Shown here piece by piece: positions 1 to 8,272 of a stretch of DNA of 64,000 bases. The notes beneath the pieces are model-generated. The model searched no databases, was not told the origin of the DNA, and saw nothing but the letters and a program-made list of their open reading frames with translations. Source of the stretch: Rhodothermales bacterium (lineage in GTDB: Bacteria; Bacteroidota; Rhodothermia; Rhodothermales; Bin80); assembly GCA_028278205.1 (NCBI GenBank), contig JANQES010000029.1:23614-87613 (forward strand), given 5' to 3'. A program made the position numbers and the translations under genes. The stretch's first letter is position 1, and the number at the start of each line of letters is the position of its first letter.

Positions 1-27
1 TTTTGAAAACAGCCTTGTACTTCCGAT

Positions 28-1176
28 ATGGCGCGTATCGTCTATGCACTCAGCGGCCAGGGGCGTGGGCACACCTCGCGCAGTCTTGCCACCTCAGACG
101 CCCTCCGCAAACGCGGGCACGAGGTGCTCTTCTGCTGCGGCGGCACGGCCCGCGAAATCCTGGAAGCGCAAGGCGAGACGGTGCTGCGCGTGCCCGTGCT
201 GCGCCACGTCATGAAAGACAATGTGCTGAAGCCTTACCAAACCGTCTTTACCAACCGGGAGGCGATCTGGAGAAAATCGCAAATCGTGGAACGACTGAGC
301 GACGAATTCGCTGATTTCGGGCCGGATTTGCTGATCACCGACTTCGAAGGCTTTTCGAGGCGGGCGGCTGAACAGAGGGGGCTGCCGGTGCTTTCGTTCA
401 ACCATCAGCAAATCATCACCGAGACGCGCTTTGCCTTGCCGCTGCGCTACCGGTGGCATGCGTTGATGGCCAAGACCATCATCAAGCTTATCGCGCCGAA
501 GAACCCGGAGCACCTTTTGCTGTCGTCGTTCTTTTTCCCGCCGCTCAAAAATCCGGCTAAGACGACGCTCGTGGCGCCTATCATCCGGCCCGCCGTGCAA
601 GCCCTCGCGCCCCACCCCGGCGAGCACGTGCTGGTCTATTACAACCAGGCCGAAGGCAGCGAATACCTGCTCGACCACCTCCGGCAGACCGACGCCCACT
701 TCGTCGTCTACAACTTTCCCACCCCGCCGCATCCGGAGGCGTACCCGAACCTCGTGTTCAAGCAGCCGTCGTTGGAGGGGTTTTTGGAGGATCTGGCCCG
801 GAGCCGCGCCATCATGTGTACCGCCGGCTTTACCCTCATGAGCGAAGCGCTCTACCTGGGCAAACCCCTGCTGGTGATTCCCAACCGGGGCCTCTTCGAA
901 CAAACCCTCAACGCGCTCTTCCTCGAACGCGAACGCCTGGGGCAGGCCGTCATTGACCGCCGGCTCACCCGCGCCGACCTTGAGACGTTCCTCAGCCGCC
1001 TCGACGCCTATGCAGATCGTTTGCAAAATCGACCTGCCTGTGGGAACAAAGAGGCCGTCGCGTGTATCGAAGGCGTTCTTTCGCGCCTCGGGCCGTCGGT
1101 GCATGCCCCATCGCCGGCCTTTTCTGCACCCGTCGAGGCTGCTTCGCTGACTGATGCCCTGGCCGGTCCCGACTGA
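28..1176 (+). CDS. MurG/MJ1255-like glycosyltransferase
   Basis: A 382-residue protein with a two-lobed GT-B glycosyltransferase look. The N-terminus has the glycine-rich signature of the MurG/GT28 group (GQGRGHTSRS, residues 10-19), and the C-terminal half carries a donor-binding-type stretch (TAGFTLMSEALYLGKPLLVIP, around residues 265-285). It probably transfers a sugar from a nucleotide sugar onto a lipid or cell-surface acceptor; the substrate cannot be read from sequence. No signal peptide or membrane helix is evident, so it is likely cytoplasmic or peripherally membrane bound. The next gene downstream is an SPT-like lipid enzyme, so a role in glycolipid formation is possible but is inference. 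The C-terminal 40 residues are low in conservation-like features. The ATG at 28 is the only sensible start. Confidence 0.75.
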   Translation: MARIVYALSGQGRGHTSRSLATSDALRKRGHEVLFCCGGTAREILEAQGETVLRVPVLRHVMKDNVLKPYQTVFTNREAIWRKSQIVERLSDEFADFGPDLLITDFEGFSRRAAEQRGLPVLSFNHQQIITETRFALPLRYRWHALMAKTIIKLIAPKNPEHLLLSSFFFPPLKNPAKTTLVAPIIRPAVQALAPHPGEHVLVYYNQAEGSEYLLDHLRQTDAHFVVYNFPTPPHPEAYPNLVFKQPSLEGFLEDLARSRAIMCTAGFTLMSEALYLGKPLLVIPNRGLFEQTLNALFLERERLGQAVIDRRLTRADLETFLSRLDAYADRLQNRPACGNKEAVACIEGVLSRLGPSVHAPSPAFSAPVEAASLTDALAGPD

Positions 1177-1307
1177 CCCCCTCCGCCAATCTACCCCACG
1201 CTCTGCGATGCTAAAATCCAACATTTCCGGTACTTGGAGCCTTCCATTTGGTTTTCAATGACTTTATTGATTATCCTTCCTTCTTTATCACCCACGGCAC
1301 GGACGCG

Positions 1308-2612
1308 ATGACCATGCCCGATTTCTACGAGAAGCGCAACGCTATGCCTGCTCCCGAAGAGACTGCAACCTCGGTGACGTTCGAGCCGTCGCTCTTCGAA
1401 AAAGCCCGGACGTTTATGGCCTCCGACGGCCTCTACATGCGGGTTAACAGCGCAGGGCTTTATCCCTATTTCCGTCCTATCGAACGCAATGAAGGCACGC
1501 GGGCGATTATCAACGGAAAAGAGGTCATCATGGCCGGATCGAACAACTACCTCGGTCTGACCTCCGACTCGCGTGTGCGCGAAGCCGCCGCCCAGGCCAT
1601 CCATCAATACGGCACGGGCTGCACCGGCAGCCGCTTCCTCAACGGCACGCTCGATCTGCACCTCGAACTCGAAGAGCGCCTGGCCGAATTCATGGGCAAA
1701 CAGGCCTGTGTGCTCTTCTCGACGGGCTACATGACCAACATGGGGGTCATCCAGGGCATCACGTCGAAGGGTGACATCCTTTTCTCGGACAAAGACAACC
1801 ATTCGTGCATCGTCGCCGGCACGCAGGTGAGCCTGGCCGAGACTCGGCGTTATAACCACGACGACCTGCGCCACCTCCGGAGGCTGCTCGAAAAGGCCGA
1901 GGCCGAACGCCCGGAGGCCGGCAAGCTCATCGTCACCGACGGCGTCTTTTCGATGAGCGGGCGCATCGCGCAGGTGCCCGAACTGGTCGAGATTGCCGAA
2001 GAGTTCAACGCGGCGTTGATGCTCGACGACGCGCACGCCGTGGGCGTGATCGGGCCGGGCGGGCGCGGCTCGGCAGCTTACTTCGGACTCGATGAACGTG
2101 TGCCCTTGACCACAGGCACCTTCTCGAAGAGCTTCGCCTCGCTCGGCGGCTTCTGCACCGGCGACCGCGACGTGATCGAGTACATCCGCCACACCGCCTC
2201 GACGCACATCTACAGCGCCTCGATGCCGCCTTCGAACGTGGCGACGGTGCTCAAATGCCTGGAAATCTTGCAGGAAGAGACCTGGCGCCTGGAACGCCTC
2301 TGGGAGATCTCGGAATACATGCGCGAAGGCTTCCGCAACGCAGGCTTCAACGTCTGGACCAGCCAGACGCCCATCATCCCCGTGGTCATCGGCTCCGAGA
2401 TGATCGACGCCTTCCAGTTCTGGACGGATCTGCTCGAAGAAGGGGTCTTTGTCAACCCGGTGGTGCCCTGGCGCGGCGCGGTGCCGCAAGGCCACGCGCT
2501 GATGCGCACCTCGTACATGGCCACGCATACCAACAACGATCTCAACTTCATCCTCGACGCCTTCCGCCGCGTCGGGCGCAAGCACGGCGTGCTCAACAAC
2601 GGCACTGTCTGA
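1308..2612 (+). CDS. Serine palmitoyltransferase / AONS-family PLP enzyme
   Basis: Alpha-oxoamine synthase family (PLP fold type I), about 434 residues. The Schiff-base lysine sits in TFSKSFASLGG (lysine near residue 274), with DDAHAVGVIG about 40 residues before it; SNNYLGL and the HGTGC-like YGTGCTGSRF motif are present. The family condenses an acyl thioester with an amino acid: serine for sphingolipids, cysteate for sulfonolipids such as those of Salinibacter and Alistipes, or alanine for biotin. The long N-terminus and SKSFASLGG resemble Bacteroidota SPT more than BioF. The next gene encodes a GNAT-like acyltransferase, which fits an N-acylated long-chain base. An ATG at 1248 would add 20 residues over an AT-rich, promoter-like stretch; I prefer 1308. 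Substrate choice between serine and cysteate is not resolved. Confidence 0.82.
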   Translation: MTMPDFYEKRNAMPAPEETATSVTFEPSLFEKARTFMASDGLYMRVNSAGLYPYFRPIERNEGTRAIINGKEVIMAGSNNYLGLTSDSRVREAAAQAIHQYGTGCTGSRFLNGTLDLHLELEERLAEFMGKQACVLFSTGYMTNMGVIQGITSKGDILFSDKDNHSCIVAGTQVSLAETRRYNHDDLRHLRRLLEKAEAERPEAGKLIVTDGVFSMSGRIAQVPELVEIAEEFNAALMLDDAHAVGVIGPGGRGSAAYFGLDERVPLTTGTFSKSFASLGGFCTGDRDVIEYIRHTASTHIYSASMPPSNVATVLKCLEILQEETWRLERLWEISEYMREGFRNAGFNVWTSQTPIIPVVIGSEMIDAFQFWTDLLEEGVFVNPVVPWRGAVPQGHALMRTSYMATHTNNDLNFILDAFRRVGRKHGVLNNGTV

Positions 2613-2691
2613 GAAAGGGTGAGAGGGGGAAAGGGTGCGGGGAGATGGCTTTCTCTCCCTTTCGCCCTCTCCCCCTTTCTCCCTTTCTTAT
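2612..2691. repeat. Octad-word inverted repeat (GGGGGAAA type)
   Basis: Purine-rich left arm (GAGAAAGGG, GAGAGGGGGAAAGGG) and pyrimidine-rich right arm (CCCTCTCCCCCTTTCTCCC) form an imperfect hairpin directly after the stop of the SPT-like gene and before the GNAT gene. The same word family recurs at 21895-22000. It could end or attenuate transcription between the two genes. Confidence 0.75.
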
Positions 2692-2709
2692 ATCAGCTAA
2701 ACGTACGTG

Positions 2710-3873
2710 ATGGAAACGAGTGTCTCCACCCCCGTCTCCCAAACCGATATCACCATCCGCCCGGTTCGTACACGACGCGACCGCAAACGCTTCATCGACC
2801 TCTCTTACCGGCTTTACAAGGGCAATCCGTTCTGGGTGCCGCCGCTGCGCCTCGACCTGTCGCACACGCTGAATCCGAAGAAAAATCCTTTTTTCGAGCA
2901 TGGTAAGATGCAGCTTTTTCTGGCCGAAGACGCCTCAGGCAACGTCGTAGGCCGCATCGCCGGCATCGTCAATGGGATGCATCTGAAGAAGTATGAAGAC
3001 GGCAACGGCTTCTTCGGTTTTTTCGAATGCGAAGAACGCTATGAAACCGCGGCGGCGCTGTTCGACGCTGCCGCCGCGTGGCTTCGCGAACAGGGCATGA
3101 CGGGCATGCGCGGCCCCACCAGCCCGACGCTCAACGACATCGCCGGCGTGCTCATCGACGGCTTCGACCGCACGCCGGCGATTATGATGCCCTACAACCA
3201 TCCGTACGTGGCCGACTTTCTGACGCGCTACGGCTTCGAGCGCGCCATGACGATGTGGGCCTATTACGTCCACAACAAATACGTCAAGAAAGACCGGCTG
3301 CGGCGAGGCGCGGCCATCGTCCACCGGCGCAACCCCGGCCTGACGGTGCGCAACATCGACATGAGCCGCTTCGATGAAGAAGCCCGCATCGTGCTCGACA
3401 TCCTCAACGACGCCTGGTCCGACAACTGGGGCTTCGTGCCCATCACCGACGCCGAGTTCGCTCGCCTGGCTAAAGACCTCAAGCAGCTCGTCGATCCGAG
3501 GATGGTTTTTATCGTGGAAAAAGACGGCGAGCCCGTGGCGTTCTCGCTGTCGCTGCCGAACATCAACTTTTCCCTGAAATACCTGCCCAACGGGCGCCTG
3601 CTGCCCTTCGGCCTGCCCAAGCTGCTGCTTTCGACCAGGCTCGGCGGCATCCATGACTGCCGAATGCCGCTCATGGGCGCGCGCAAAGCCTATCAGGGCC
3701 GCGCCTTCGACGTCCTGCCCGTGCTCGAAACCATCGAGAAAGGGCCGAGCTACGGCTATTACGCCTGCGAAACAAGCTGGGTGCTCGACACCAACAACGT
3801 GCTCATAAACCTGCTCGAATCCATCGGCTGCGTCGTCGATAAGGAGTATGCGTTGTTTGAAAAGAGCCTTTAA
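2710..3873 (+). CDS. GNAT-like N-acyltransferase, possible lipid N-acylation
   Basis: A 387-residue protein of the large GNAT-like type found beside SPT homologs. The N-terminal part (residues 10-150) has KRFIDLSYRLYKGNPFWVPP and GNVVGRIAGIVN, the usual GNAT strand-turn pattern; the middle has GPTSPTLNDIAG and a conserved-looking MMPYNHPYVADF; a second GNAT-like half follows (residues 220-380, ending in an ILDTNN-like segment). No signal peptide. In Caulobacter a GNAT-superfamily enzyme acts as bacterial ceramide synthase, so N-acylation of the product of the preceding gene is a reasonable hypothesis, not a demonstration. ATG at 2710 is used; a GTG lies one codon upstream. It may instead acylate another substrate. 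Confidence 0.7.
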   Translation: METSVSTPVSQTDITIRPVRTRRDRKRFIDLSYRLYKGNPFWVPPLRLDLSHTLNPKKNPFFEHGKMQLFLAEDASGNVVGRIAGIVNGMHLKKYEDGNGFFGFFECEERYETAAALFDAAAAWLREQGMTGMRGPTSPTLNDIAGVLIDGFDRTPAIMMPYNHPYVADFLTRYGFERAMTMWAYYVHNKYVKKDRLRRGAAIVHRRNPGLTVRNIDMSRFDEEARIVLDILNDAWSDNWGFVPITDAEFARLAKDLKQLVDPRMVFIVEKDGEPVAFSLSLPNINFSLKYLPNGRLLPFGLPKLLLSTRLGGIHDCRMPLMGARKAYQGRAFDVLPVLETIEKGPSYGYYACETSWVLDTNNVLINLLESIGCVVDKEYALFEKSL

Positions 3874-3888
3874 CGGCGTAAGGCACGG

Positions 3889-3954
3889 GTCATGAGTCAT
3901 GGGTCATGAGAGAGAAACGCATGACTCATGACAGCGAGCGTAATGACTCATGAC
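3889..3954. repeat. GTCATGA-heptad inverted repeat
   Basis: Tandem GTCATGA words (GGTCATGAGTCATGGGTCATGA) on the left and their complement (ATGACTCATGAC, ATGACTCATGACC) on the right, between the GNAT and HAD genes. Related copies lie at 12431-12495 and 56303-56360. Confidence 0.8.
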
Positions 3955-4002
3955 CTACACCAACGAGACCATCGGCAAAATGGGTAAAAAATCCTGAAAA
4001 CC

Positions 4003-4707
4003 GTGAACTCCGCCTCCATCCAATTCATCTACTTCGACCTCGACGATACGCTGCTGGACCACCGGCAGGCGGAGCAACGCGGGCTGGCCGATGTCTACCA
4101 TACCTTCAAAACTCATTTCGACCATGTAACGCTCGAAGCCCTTCACGAGACCTATCACACCCACAGCGTACCGTTGTGGCGGCAATATGCCCTCGGCGAG
4201 ATCAAGAAGCACGACCTCATGCGGCTGCGCTTCGAACGGACGCTGGAGGCGCTGGAGGTGACAGGGCTCGAAGCCGAGACGCTCAACGCTTTCTATCTCA
4301 ATCAGTACGCCCGCCACTGGACGTTCCCTGAAGCCGCCCGCGCGGCCTTCCATGCACTGGCAGACCGCTTCTCGGTGGGCATCCTCACCAACGGCTTTGC
4401 CGAAATCCAACGGGCCAAGTTCGACCGCTTCCCCGAATTGAGCGACCGCGCCGAGGTGCTCGTTATCAGCGAAGAGGTGGGCTTTATGAAACCGAATCCC
4501 CGCATCTTCGCCCACGCCGCCGAGGCTGCCGGCACCCCCGCCGAGACCATCCTCTACGTCGGCGACTCGTATACGTCTGATGTGCAAGGCGCGCTCGGAG
4601 CCGGCTGGCAGATCGCCTGGTTCACCCGCCAAAAACCCGCAGAAGACAACCCCGTCTTCCGCTTCCAACACTGGGGTGAGTTGATCAAACGTCTTCTAGA
4701 CGAATAA
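4003..4707 (+). CDS. HAD-family hydrolase, YjjG-like
   Basis: A 234-residue HAD phosphatase. Motif I is FDLDDTLLD (nucleophile Asp12, acid Asp14), motif II is GILTNG, motif III is the lysine in FMKPNPRIF, and motif IV is GDSYTSDVQGA. The helical cap between motifs I and II (about residues 25-105) is the C1 type seen in YjjG, a noncanonical pyrimidine nucleotide 5'-nucleotidase, and in related sugar-phosphate phosphatases. It is soluble and cytoplasmic. The start is GTG at 4003, placed immediately before the conserved first strand; no upstream ATG is in frame. A hairpin follows the stop codon. General phosphatase function is secure, substrate is not. Confidence 0.85.
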   Translation: MNSASIQFIYFDLDDTLLDHRQAEQRGLADVYHTFKTHFDHVTLEALHETYHTHSVPLWRQYALGEIKKHDLMRLRFERTLEALEVTGLEAETLNAFYLNQYARHWTFPEAARAAFHALADRFSVGILTNGFAEIQRAKFDRFPELSDRAEVLVISEEVGFMKPNPRIFAHAAEAAGTPAETILYVGDSYTSDVQGALGAGWQIAWFTRQKPAEDNPVFRFQHWGELIKRLLDE

Positions 4708-4738
4708 TTTTGAATTTTCGGTGCCCGAAAATTCAAAA
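4708..4738. terminator. Hairpin after HAD gene
   Basis: Perfect 14-bp arms (TTTTGAATTTTCGG / CCGAAAATTCAAAA) with a 3-base loop directly after the HAD stop codon. There is no U-tract on the plus strand beyond the stem; it sits back to back with the minus-strand terminator at 4735-4772, so it probably separates two convergent transcripts. Confidence 0.65.
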
Positions 4739-4772
4739 AAATAAAAAAGCCCCCTGCGGAAGGCAGGCGGCT
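4735..4772 (-). terminator. Intrinsic terminator of the large minus-strand RNA
   Basis: Read on the minus strand, AGCC-G-CCTGC, loop CTTCC, GCAGG-G-GGCT, followed at once by TTTTTTATTTTTTT. This is a standard GC stem plus U-tract for a transcript arriving from the right. Confidence 0.85.
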
Positions 4773-5620
4773 CTAAACGTTCCCCAACGCGACGGGCCTT
4801 TCGCTAATTCAACCTTTTGCCGAAGCATCGGGTCGAACCGGCGTAGAGGCCCGGTCTCCTTTTCCGGATCGCTGGTTTCCGGAGATTCCAGTTTTCCGGT
4901 CAGGTGGTTTCATTACCGCATGGGCATCGGGATTAGACACCACCGGACAGCGTGATTTTTACCCGTGCTACGGAGGTGCGTCCGCTTCATCGCTTCCCCC
5001 CCGACGAATCGGGGCGTCTGCGTTGAGGCTTCTGCGTCGGCGCAGCGCCGCTTTCACCCGGTTGATTGCCTGCTAATAGCGAGCGATCATCCGTGCTTCT
5101 GCACCGCCTCCGCGTTTGGCCGTCTGCCTTGCGGCTTCTTGCCTTGCGCATCTGCCGTCACAGCTTTCTTTCCGCCGTCTGCCTTGCGGCTTTCGGCTTC
5201 GGGTTGGCTGTGGGGGTGCGGTCGTTTTCTTCCGGTTTGCCTTGCGGCGCTCCGGCGTCCAACGTCCGCTGCGATATGCTGCCTGTGTTTCCCCCGGTGC
5301 GGCCTCGGCCCGAAGGCCGATGCAGCGGTGAGGGAGCACCCTATCGGTGCGGTGGCGTCGTCTTCTGACCCTTCGGCTTGCGCCTTGGGGTCGTCCAATG
5401 ATGCCGTTGCATCGATAACCGGCGAGGGCGCCTTCGCGCCGACCGAAGCCGGTGCGTAGGTGTCCTCATCGGGGCGGTATATCGCGCTCCGTTGTCCCGA
5501 CGAGTCGGGACGCGCGCGGGCTGACCTCATGCAGCCCAGAGACTCAGTCGCGTCAAGGAACTGTACCTTAGAGCCGAAGCTCCTTGGTACAGCGCCTCAG
5601 CGCCGAAGCGCCGAAGCGTT
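4741..5620 (-). ncRNA. Unidentified large structured RNA (about 880 nt)
   Basis: A region with no convincing protein gene, framed on the minus strand by a consensus sigma70 promoter and an intrinsic terminator. In 5'-3' order on the transcript I see stable hairpins: GUACC-aa-GGAGC-UUCG-GCUCU-aa-GGUAC; GUCCCGAC/GUCGGGAC; an ACCGGC/GCCGGU stem enclosing GGCGC-GAAG-GCGCC; GAUGC-AACG-GCAUC; GACCC/GGGUC around GGC-GCAA-GCC; GCACC-GAUA-GGGUGC; CGGCC-UUCG-GGCCG; three GCC-GCAA-GGC hairpins; CCCCGA-UUCG-UCGGGG; GGUGGU/ACCACC. Near the 3' end three CCGGAAA repeats resemble GNRA loop and receptor elements. The 5' AACGC can pair with 3' GCGUU. Conserved tmRNA, RNase P, SRP, 6S and group I/II intron signatures were not found. 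Its function is unknown; the ends are estimated from promoter and terminator. Confidence 0.7.
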
Positions 5621-5626
5621 GGTTGA

Positions 5627-5655
5627 ATTATACCGTGGTTTTGCGCGCTTGTCAA
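5627..5655 (-). promoter_or_regulatory. Consensus sigma70 promoter of the large RNA
   Basis: On the minus strand, TTGACA (5655-5650), a 17-base spacer, then TATAAT (5632-5627): an exact match to the consensus hexamers and optimal spacing. The predicted start is the A at about 5620. Protein gene promoters in this phylum rarely match E. coli consensus this well, which suggests a highly transcribed stable RNA. Confidence 0.88.
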
Positions 5656-6057
5656 GGGCTTTTTTTCCACTATTGATCAACAGGATATGCACACTTTCAT
5701 CAACAATGTGGATAACTATTCTTTTATTTTCGTTCCGAAAATAAAAAAGTCTTTTGAACAAAAAGCTCGGCGCTTGATCAGGCCGAGCTTGTTTGTTGCC
5801 CATTGCTTGTTGCCCATGGTATGTTGCGCGACTGAGTCGATCCCCTGGTATCGCTGGGGGAACGTCAGGCAGCACGAGGTCTCTCAAAGATAGGTAACTT
5901 TGATACGCAGCGCAACCTCAATAACGGTTTTTTATTCGATTCTGCATTACCAAACTGTTTTTTCTTGTTTTTCAATAACGGAAAACCAAAAAAAGCCGCT
6001 GGATAAATGCACAGGAGATATCCTCCCAACGCCCTACTTCGCCGCGCGCCTGGCGTG
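5656..6057. other. Gene-free stretch upstream of the large RNA
   Basis: No credible coding region. Visible elements are a perfect DnaA-box-like TGTGGATAA at 5707-5715, an AT-rich hairpin (TTTATTTTCG/CGAAAATAAA) near 5722-5746, a hairpin AAGCTCGGC/GCCGAGCTT near 5764-5790, a directly repeated TTGTTGCCCAT around 5790-5817 and a direct repeat CAATAACGG near 5918 and 5981. These may be regulatory for the adjacent RNA or remnants of older sequence. Confidence 0.4.
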
Positions 6058-6109
6058 GGTCATCAGTCATCGGTCATCAGTGAAAACGTTCCTGATGACC
6101 GATGACTAA
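6058..6109. repeat. GTCATCA-heptad inverted repeat
   Basis: Left arm CATCAGTCATCGGTCATCAG, loop TGAAAACGTTC, right arm CTGATGACCGATGACT: period-7 words in an arm-loop-arm layout. It lies downstream of the rhomboid gene, which is transcribed toward it, so it could form the 3' end hairpin of that transcript. Confidence 0.8.
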
Positions 6110-6173
6110 CGCCAACGGGGAGAAGTTTGATAACGTCAAGGGTACCGCACAACAGAAGCCTGCCTGCTTATCC

Positions 6174-6794
6174 TCATAACCCAAAGTTATCCAGGAAGAT
6201 CGGAATGACGCCCGGCTCCAGCAGAATCGTCAGCACGATGCCGCCGATGGCGCCGCCGAGATGCGCCTCGTGCGCGATGCCGCCGAGCCGCCCCTTGGCC
6301 TGGTTCATCGCATAGATCGATATGACCACGAAGCCGACGGCGAAGACGATAGCCGGAATGGGCACCGCCGCGAAGAGGTAGAGCATGGCGAACGGGCTAT
6401 ACAGGCAATATGCAAAGATCACCCCGCTAATGGCCCCCGAAGCCCCGACGGCATTATAGCCTTCGTTGCCTTTGTGAAACCGGTGCGTGAGCGCGTGCGC
6501 CGCCAACTCGGACCCAAAATAGAGCACGATGAAGTTGAGCGAGCCCAACTGATATTCCAGATGCGGCCCGAAGAAATAGAGCGTGAACATATTAAAGGCC
6601 AGATGCCAGAGCCCCACGTGCACAAAGCCGGCGGTGATATACCGCCACCATTCGCCGTTTTCGCTGATCCGGACCGGCCTGAAGCCCAGCCGATCGAGCA
6701 GCGTCTCGTCCGAAAAAAGCGCATAGCCGCTGACGAGTATATTGACCAGCAGCAGGATCAAGGTAACCGGGGCCTGGGAGAAGTCGAATCCCAT
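6174..6794 (-). CDS. Rhomboid-family intramembrane serine protease
   Basis: A 206-residue protein with about six hydrophobic segments. It has the family signature: HLAFNMFTLYFFG in the second helix, catalytic serine in VGASGAISG, and catalytic histidine in a later helix (HEAHLGGAIGG). Rhomboids cut membrane proteins within the lipid bilayer; the substrate is unknown. The reading frame continues upstream through a GATTTTG repeat and would give a spurious N-terminus (LDFRFWILD, then KIQNLKSK); the start at 6794 (MGFDFSQAPVTL) gives a normal short lead into helix 1, so I use it. The gene is divergent from the MgtC/DUF4010 gene, with the repeat and presumably both promoters between them. Confidence 0.9.
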   Translation of the reverse strand: MGFDFSQAPVTLILLLVNILVSGYALFSDETLLDRLGFRPVRISENGEWWRYITAGFVHVGLWHLAFNMFTLYFFGPHLEYQLGSLNFIVLYFGSELAAHALTHRFHKGNEGYNAVGASGAISGVIFAYCLYSPFAMLYLFAAVPIPAIVFAVGFVVISIYAMNQAKGRLGGIAHEAHLGGAIGGIVLTILLEPGVIPIFLDNFGL

Positions 6795-6884
6795 AAGACT
6801 ATTCTGTGATGATGAAGAGCGTCCAAGAAAAGCGGCGAAGCGCCTGCCTTTGCCGTCTACGTACAAAGGCCGCCGGGGTTCGTT

Positions 6885-6990
6885 TTTGGATTTTAGATTT
6901 TGGATTTTGGATTTTTGACTGGTGCTGCTTTTCCTTGTAATGGCACACGAAGCAAACGACCCATCCAAAATCCAAAATCTAAAATCCAAC
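6885..6990. repeat. GATTTTG-heptad inverted repeat
   Basis: Left arm of tandem GATTTTG/GATTTTA words (about 6885-6917) and a right arm of their complement (about 6963-6988) flank roughly 45 bases. The right arm ends just before the ATG at 6991. Other members lie at 14886-14967, 17898-17968, 18999-19079 and 57521-57661. Confidence 0.85.
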
Positions 6991-8265
6991 ATGGAAACCG
7001 CGCAACTTGATCTGTTTTACCGATTCGGTGCGGCGTTGTTGATCGGGCTGATGGTGGGGTTGCAGCGTGAGTTTGCGCACATGCGGCAAGAGAGGGAAGA
7101 AAAAGCCTTCGGCGGCACGCGGACGTTTGCGCTGCTGGGCTTGTTGGGATGCACGGCAGCCTTCATCGCCGCGCGGACCGAGGCGACGATGGCGTTTGTC
7201 GTGATCGTGGCCGTCGTCGGGGGGATGATCATGCTGGCCTATTTCCAGACGGCGCGCAAGGGTCACGTGGGCCTGACGACCGAGGTGGCGGCGATGATCA
7301 CCGTGCTGGCCGGCGCGCTCTGCTACTGGGACGAACTGGGGCTGGCCGCCGCGCTGGGCGTGGCAACGACGGTGTTGCTGGCCCTCAAGCTCCAGACGCG
7401 CAAGCTCGCGCGCAACATCACCCGCGCCGACGTCTACGCCACGCTGACGTTCGCCGTGATCACGCTGGTGATCTTGCCGGTGTTGCCCCGCCGCAGCTAC
7501 GGGCCGCCGCCGTTCGACGTGCTGGTGCCCTACAAGATCTGGCTGATGGTCGTCTTCATCTCGGGCATCAGCTTTCTGGGCTACCTGCTCATCAAGATCG
7601 TCGGTGCGCGGCGCGGGGTGGGGCTGACGGGGCTGCTGGGCGGGCTGGCGTCGAGCACCGCTGTGACGCTGAGTTTCTCGCAGCGCAGCCGGAGCACGGA
7701 GGGGTTTGAACGCCCCTTTGCGCTGGCCATCTTGCTGGCCTGGAGCGTCATGTTCGTGCGCGTCATGGTCGAGGTGGCAGCGCTCAACTGGGCGCTCCTG
7801 GGCATCGTGTGGATCCCGCTGACGGCGGGGCTGGCCGTCAGCGCGGCGTATTGTATTTATCTCTACCGCGCGCAATCGCCGGATAAACAGGAAGAGGAAG
7901 ACTCTTTCAAAAATCCCTTCGAACTCGGCCCGGCGCTCACCTTCGGCCTGCTCTACGCGGTGATTTTGCTGGCGGCCAACGCCGCCCAACTCTACCTGGG
8001 CAGCACGGGCGTCTATCTCTCCAGCATCGCCTCGGGCGTCGCCGACGTCGATGCCATCACCTTGTCGATGGCTGAATTAAGCCGGGAGGGGCAGAACCTC
8101 GACCTGCGCACGGCGGCGCGCGCTATCGTGCTGGCCGCCGCCTCGAACACGCTGGTCAAAGGCGGCATCGTGCTGACCACCGGCTCGGCAGCGCTGCGCA
8201 AAGTGATCCTGCCAGGCCTGATCGCCACGCTGGCGACGGCGATTGGGGTGGTGTTTTTGCTTTAA
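6991..8265 (+). CDS. MgtC/SapB-DUF4010 membrane protein
   Basis: A 424-residue polytopic membrane protein. Residues 1-140 match the MgtC/SapB N-terminal helical domain (GAALLIGLMVGLQRE and GGTRTFALLGLLG are typical). Residues 180-420 form the DUF4010 membrane domain, with a RGVGLTGLLGGLASSTAVTLSF segment near residues 210-232 that is characteristic of this fusion. Function is not established; a transport or ion-homeostasis role is usually supposed. The frame is open upstream through the repeat, but the ATG at 6991 directly after the repeat arm begins the conserved region. The last residues of the protein are a hydrophobic helix. Confidence 0.88.
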   Translation: METAQLDLFYRFGAALLIGLMVGLQREFAHMRQEREEKAFGGTRTFALLGLLGCTAAFIAARTEATMAFVVIVAVVGGMIMLAYFQTARKGHVGLTTEVAAMITVLAGALCYWDELGLAAALGVATTVLLALKLQTRKLARNITRADVYATLTFAVITLVILPVLPRRSYGPPPFDVLVPYKIWLMVVFISGISFLGYLLIKIVGARRGVGLTGLLGGLASSTAVTLSFSQRSRSTEGFERPFALAILLAWSVMFVRVMVEVAALNWALLGIVWIPLTAGLAVSAAYCIYLYRAQSPDKQEEEDSFKNPFELGPALTFGLLYAVILLAANAAQLYLGSTGVYLSSIASGVADVDAITLSMAELSREGQNLDLRTAARAIVLAAASNTLVKGGIVLTTGSAALRKVILPGLIATLATAIGVVFLL

Positions 8266-8272
8266 CGCACCG

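Noticed and set aside
2612..3954. CRISPR array suggested by dense short repeats
   Set aside because: Repeats have 7-8 base periods without unique spacers and form inverted arms; no cas genes are present.
4841..4905. tRNA- or tmRNA-like GGTTCGACC stretch on the minus strand
   Set aside because: No T-arm stem, acceptor stem, CCA end or tmRNA tag reading frame can be built around it.
5087..5530. A 147-codon minus-strand frame inside the large RNA region
   Set aside because: Its composition is Ala/Arg/Lys/Pro low complexity, and the DNA is better explained by RNA hairpins (UUCG, GCAA loops) that repeat regardless of frame.
5656..5760. Possible replication origin because of a perfect DnaA-box TGTGGATAA
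   Set aside because: Only one perfect box is present here (another single one near 35252), with no cluster and no dnaA or dnaN nearby.
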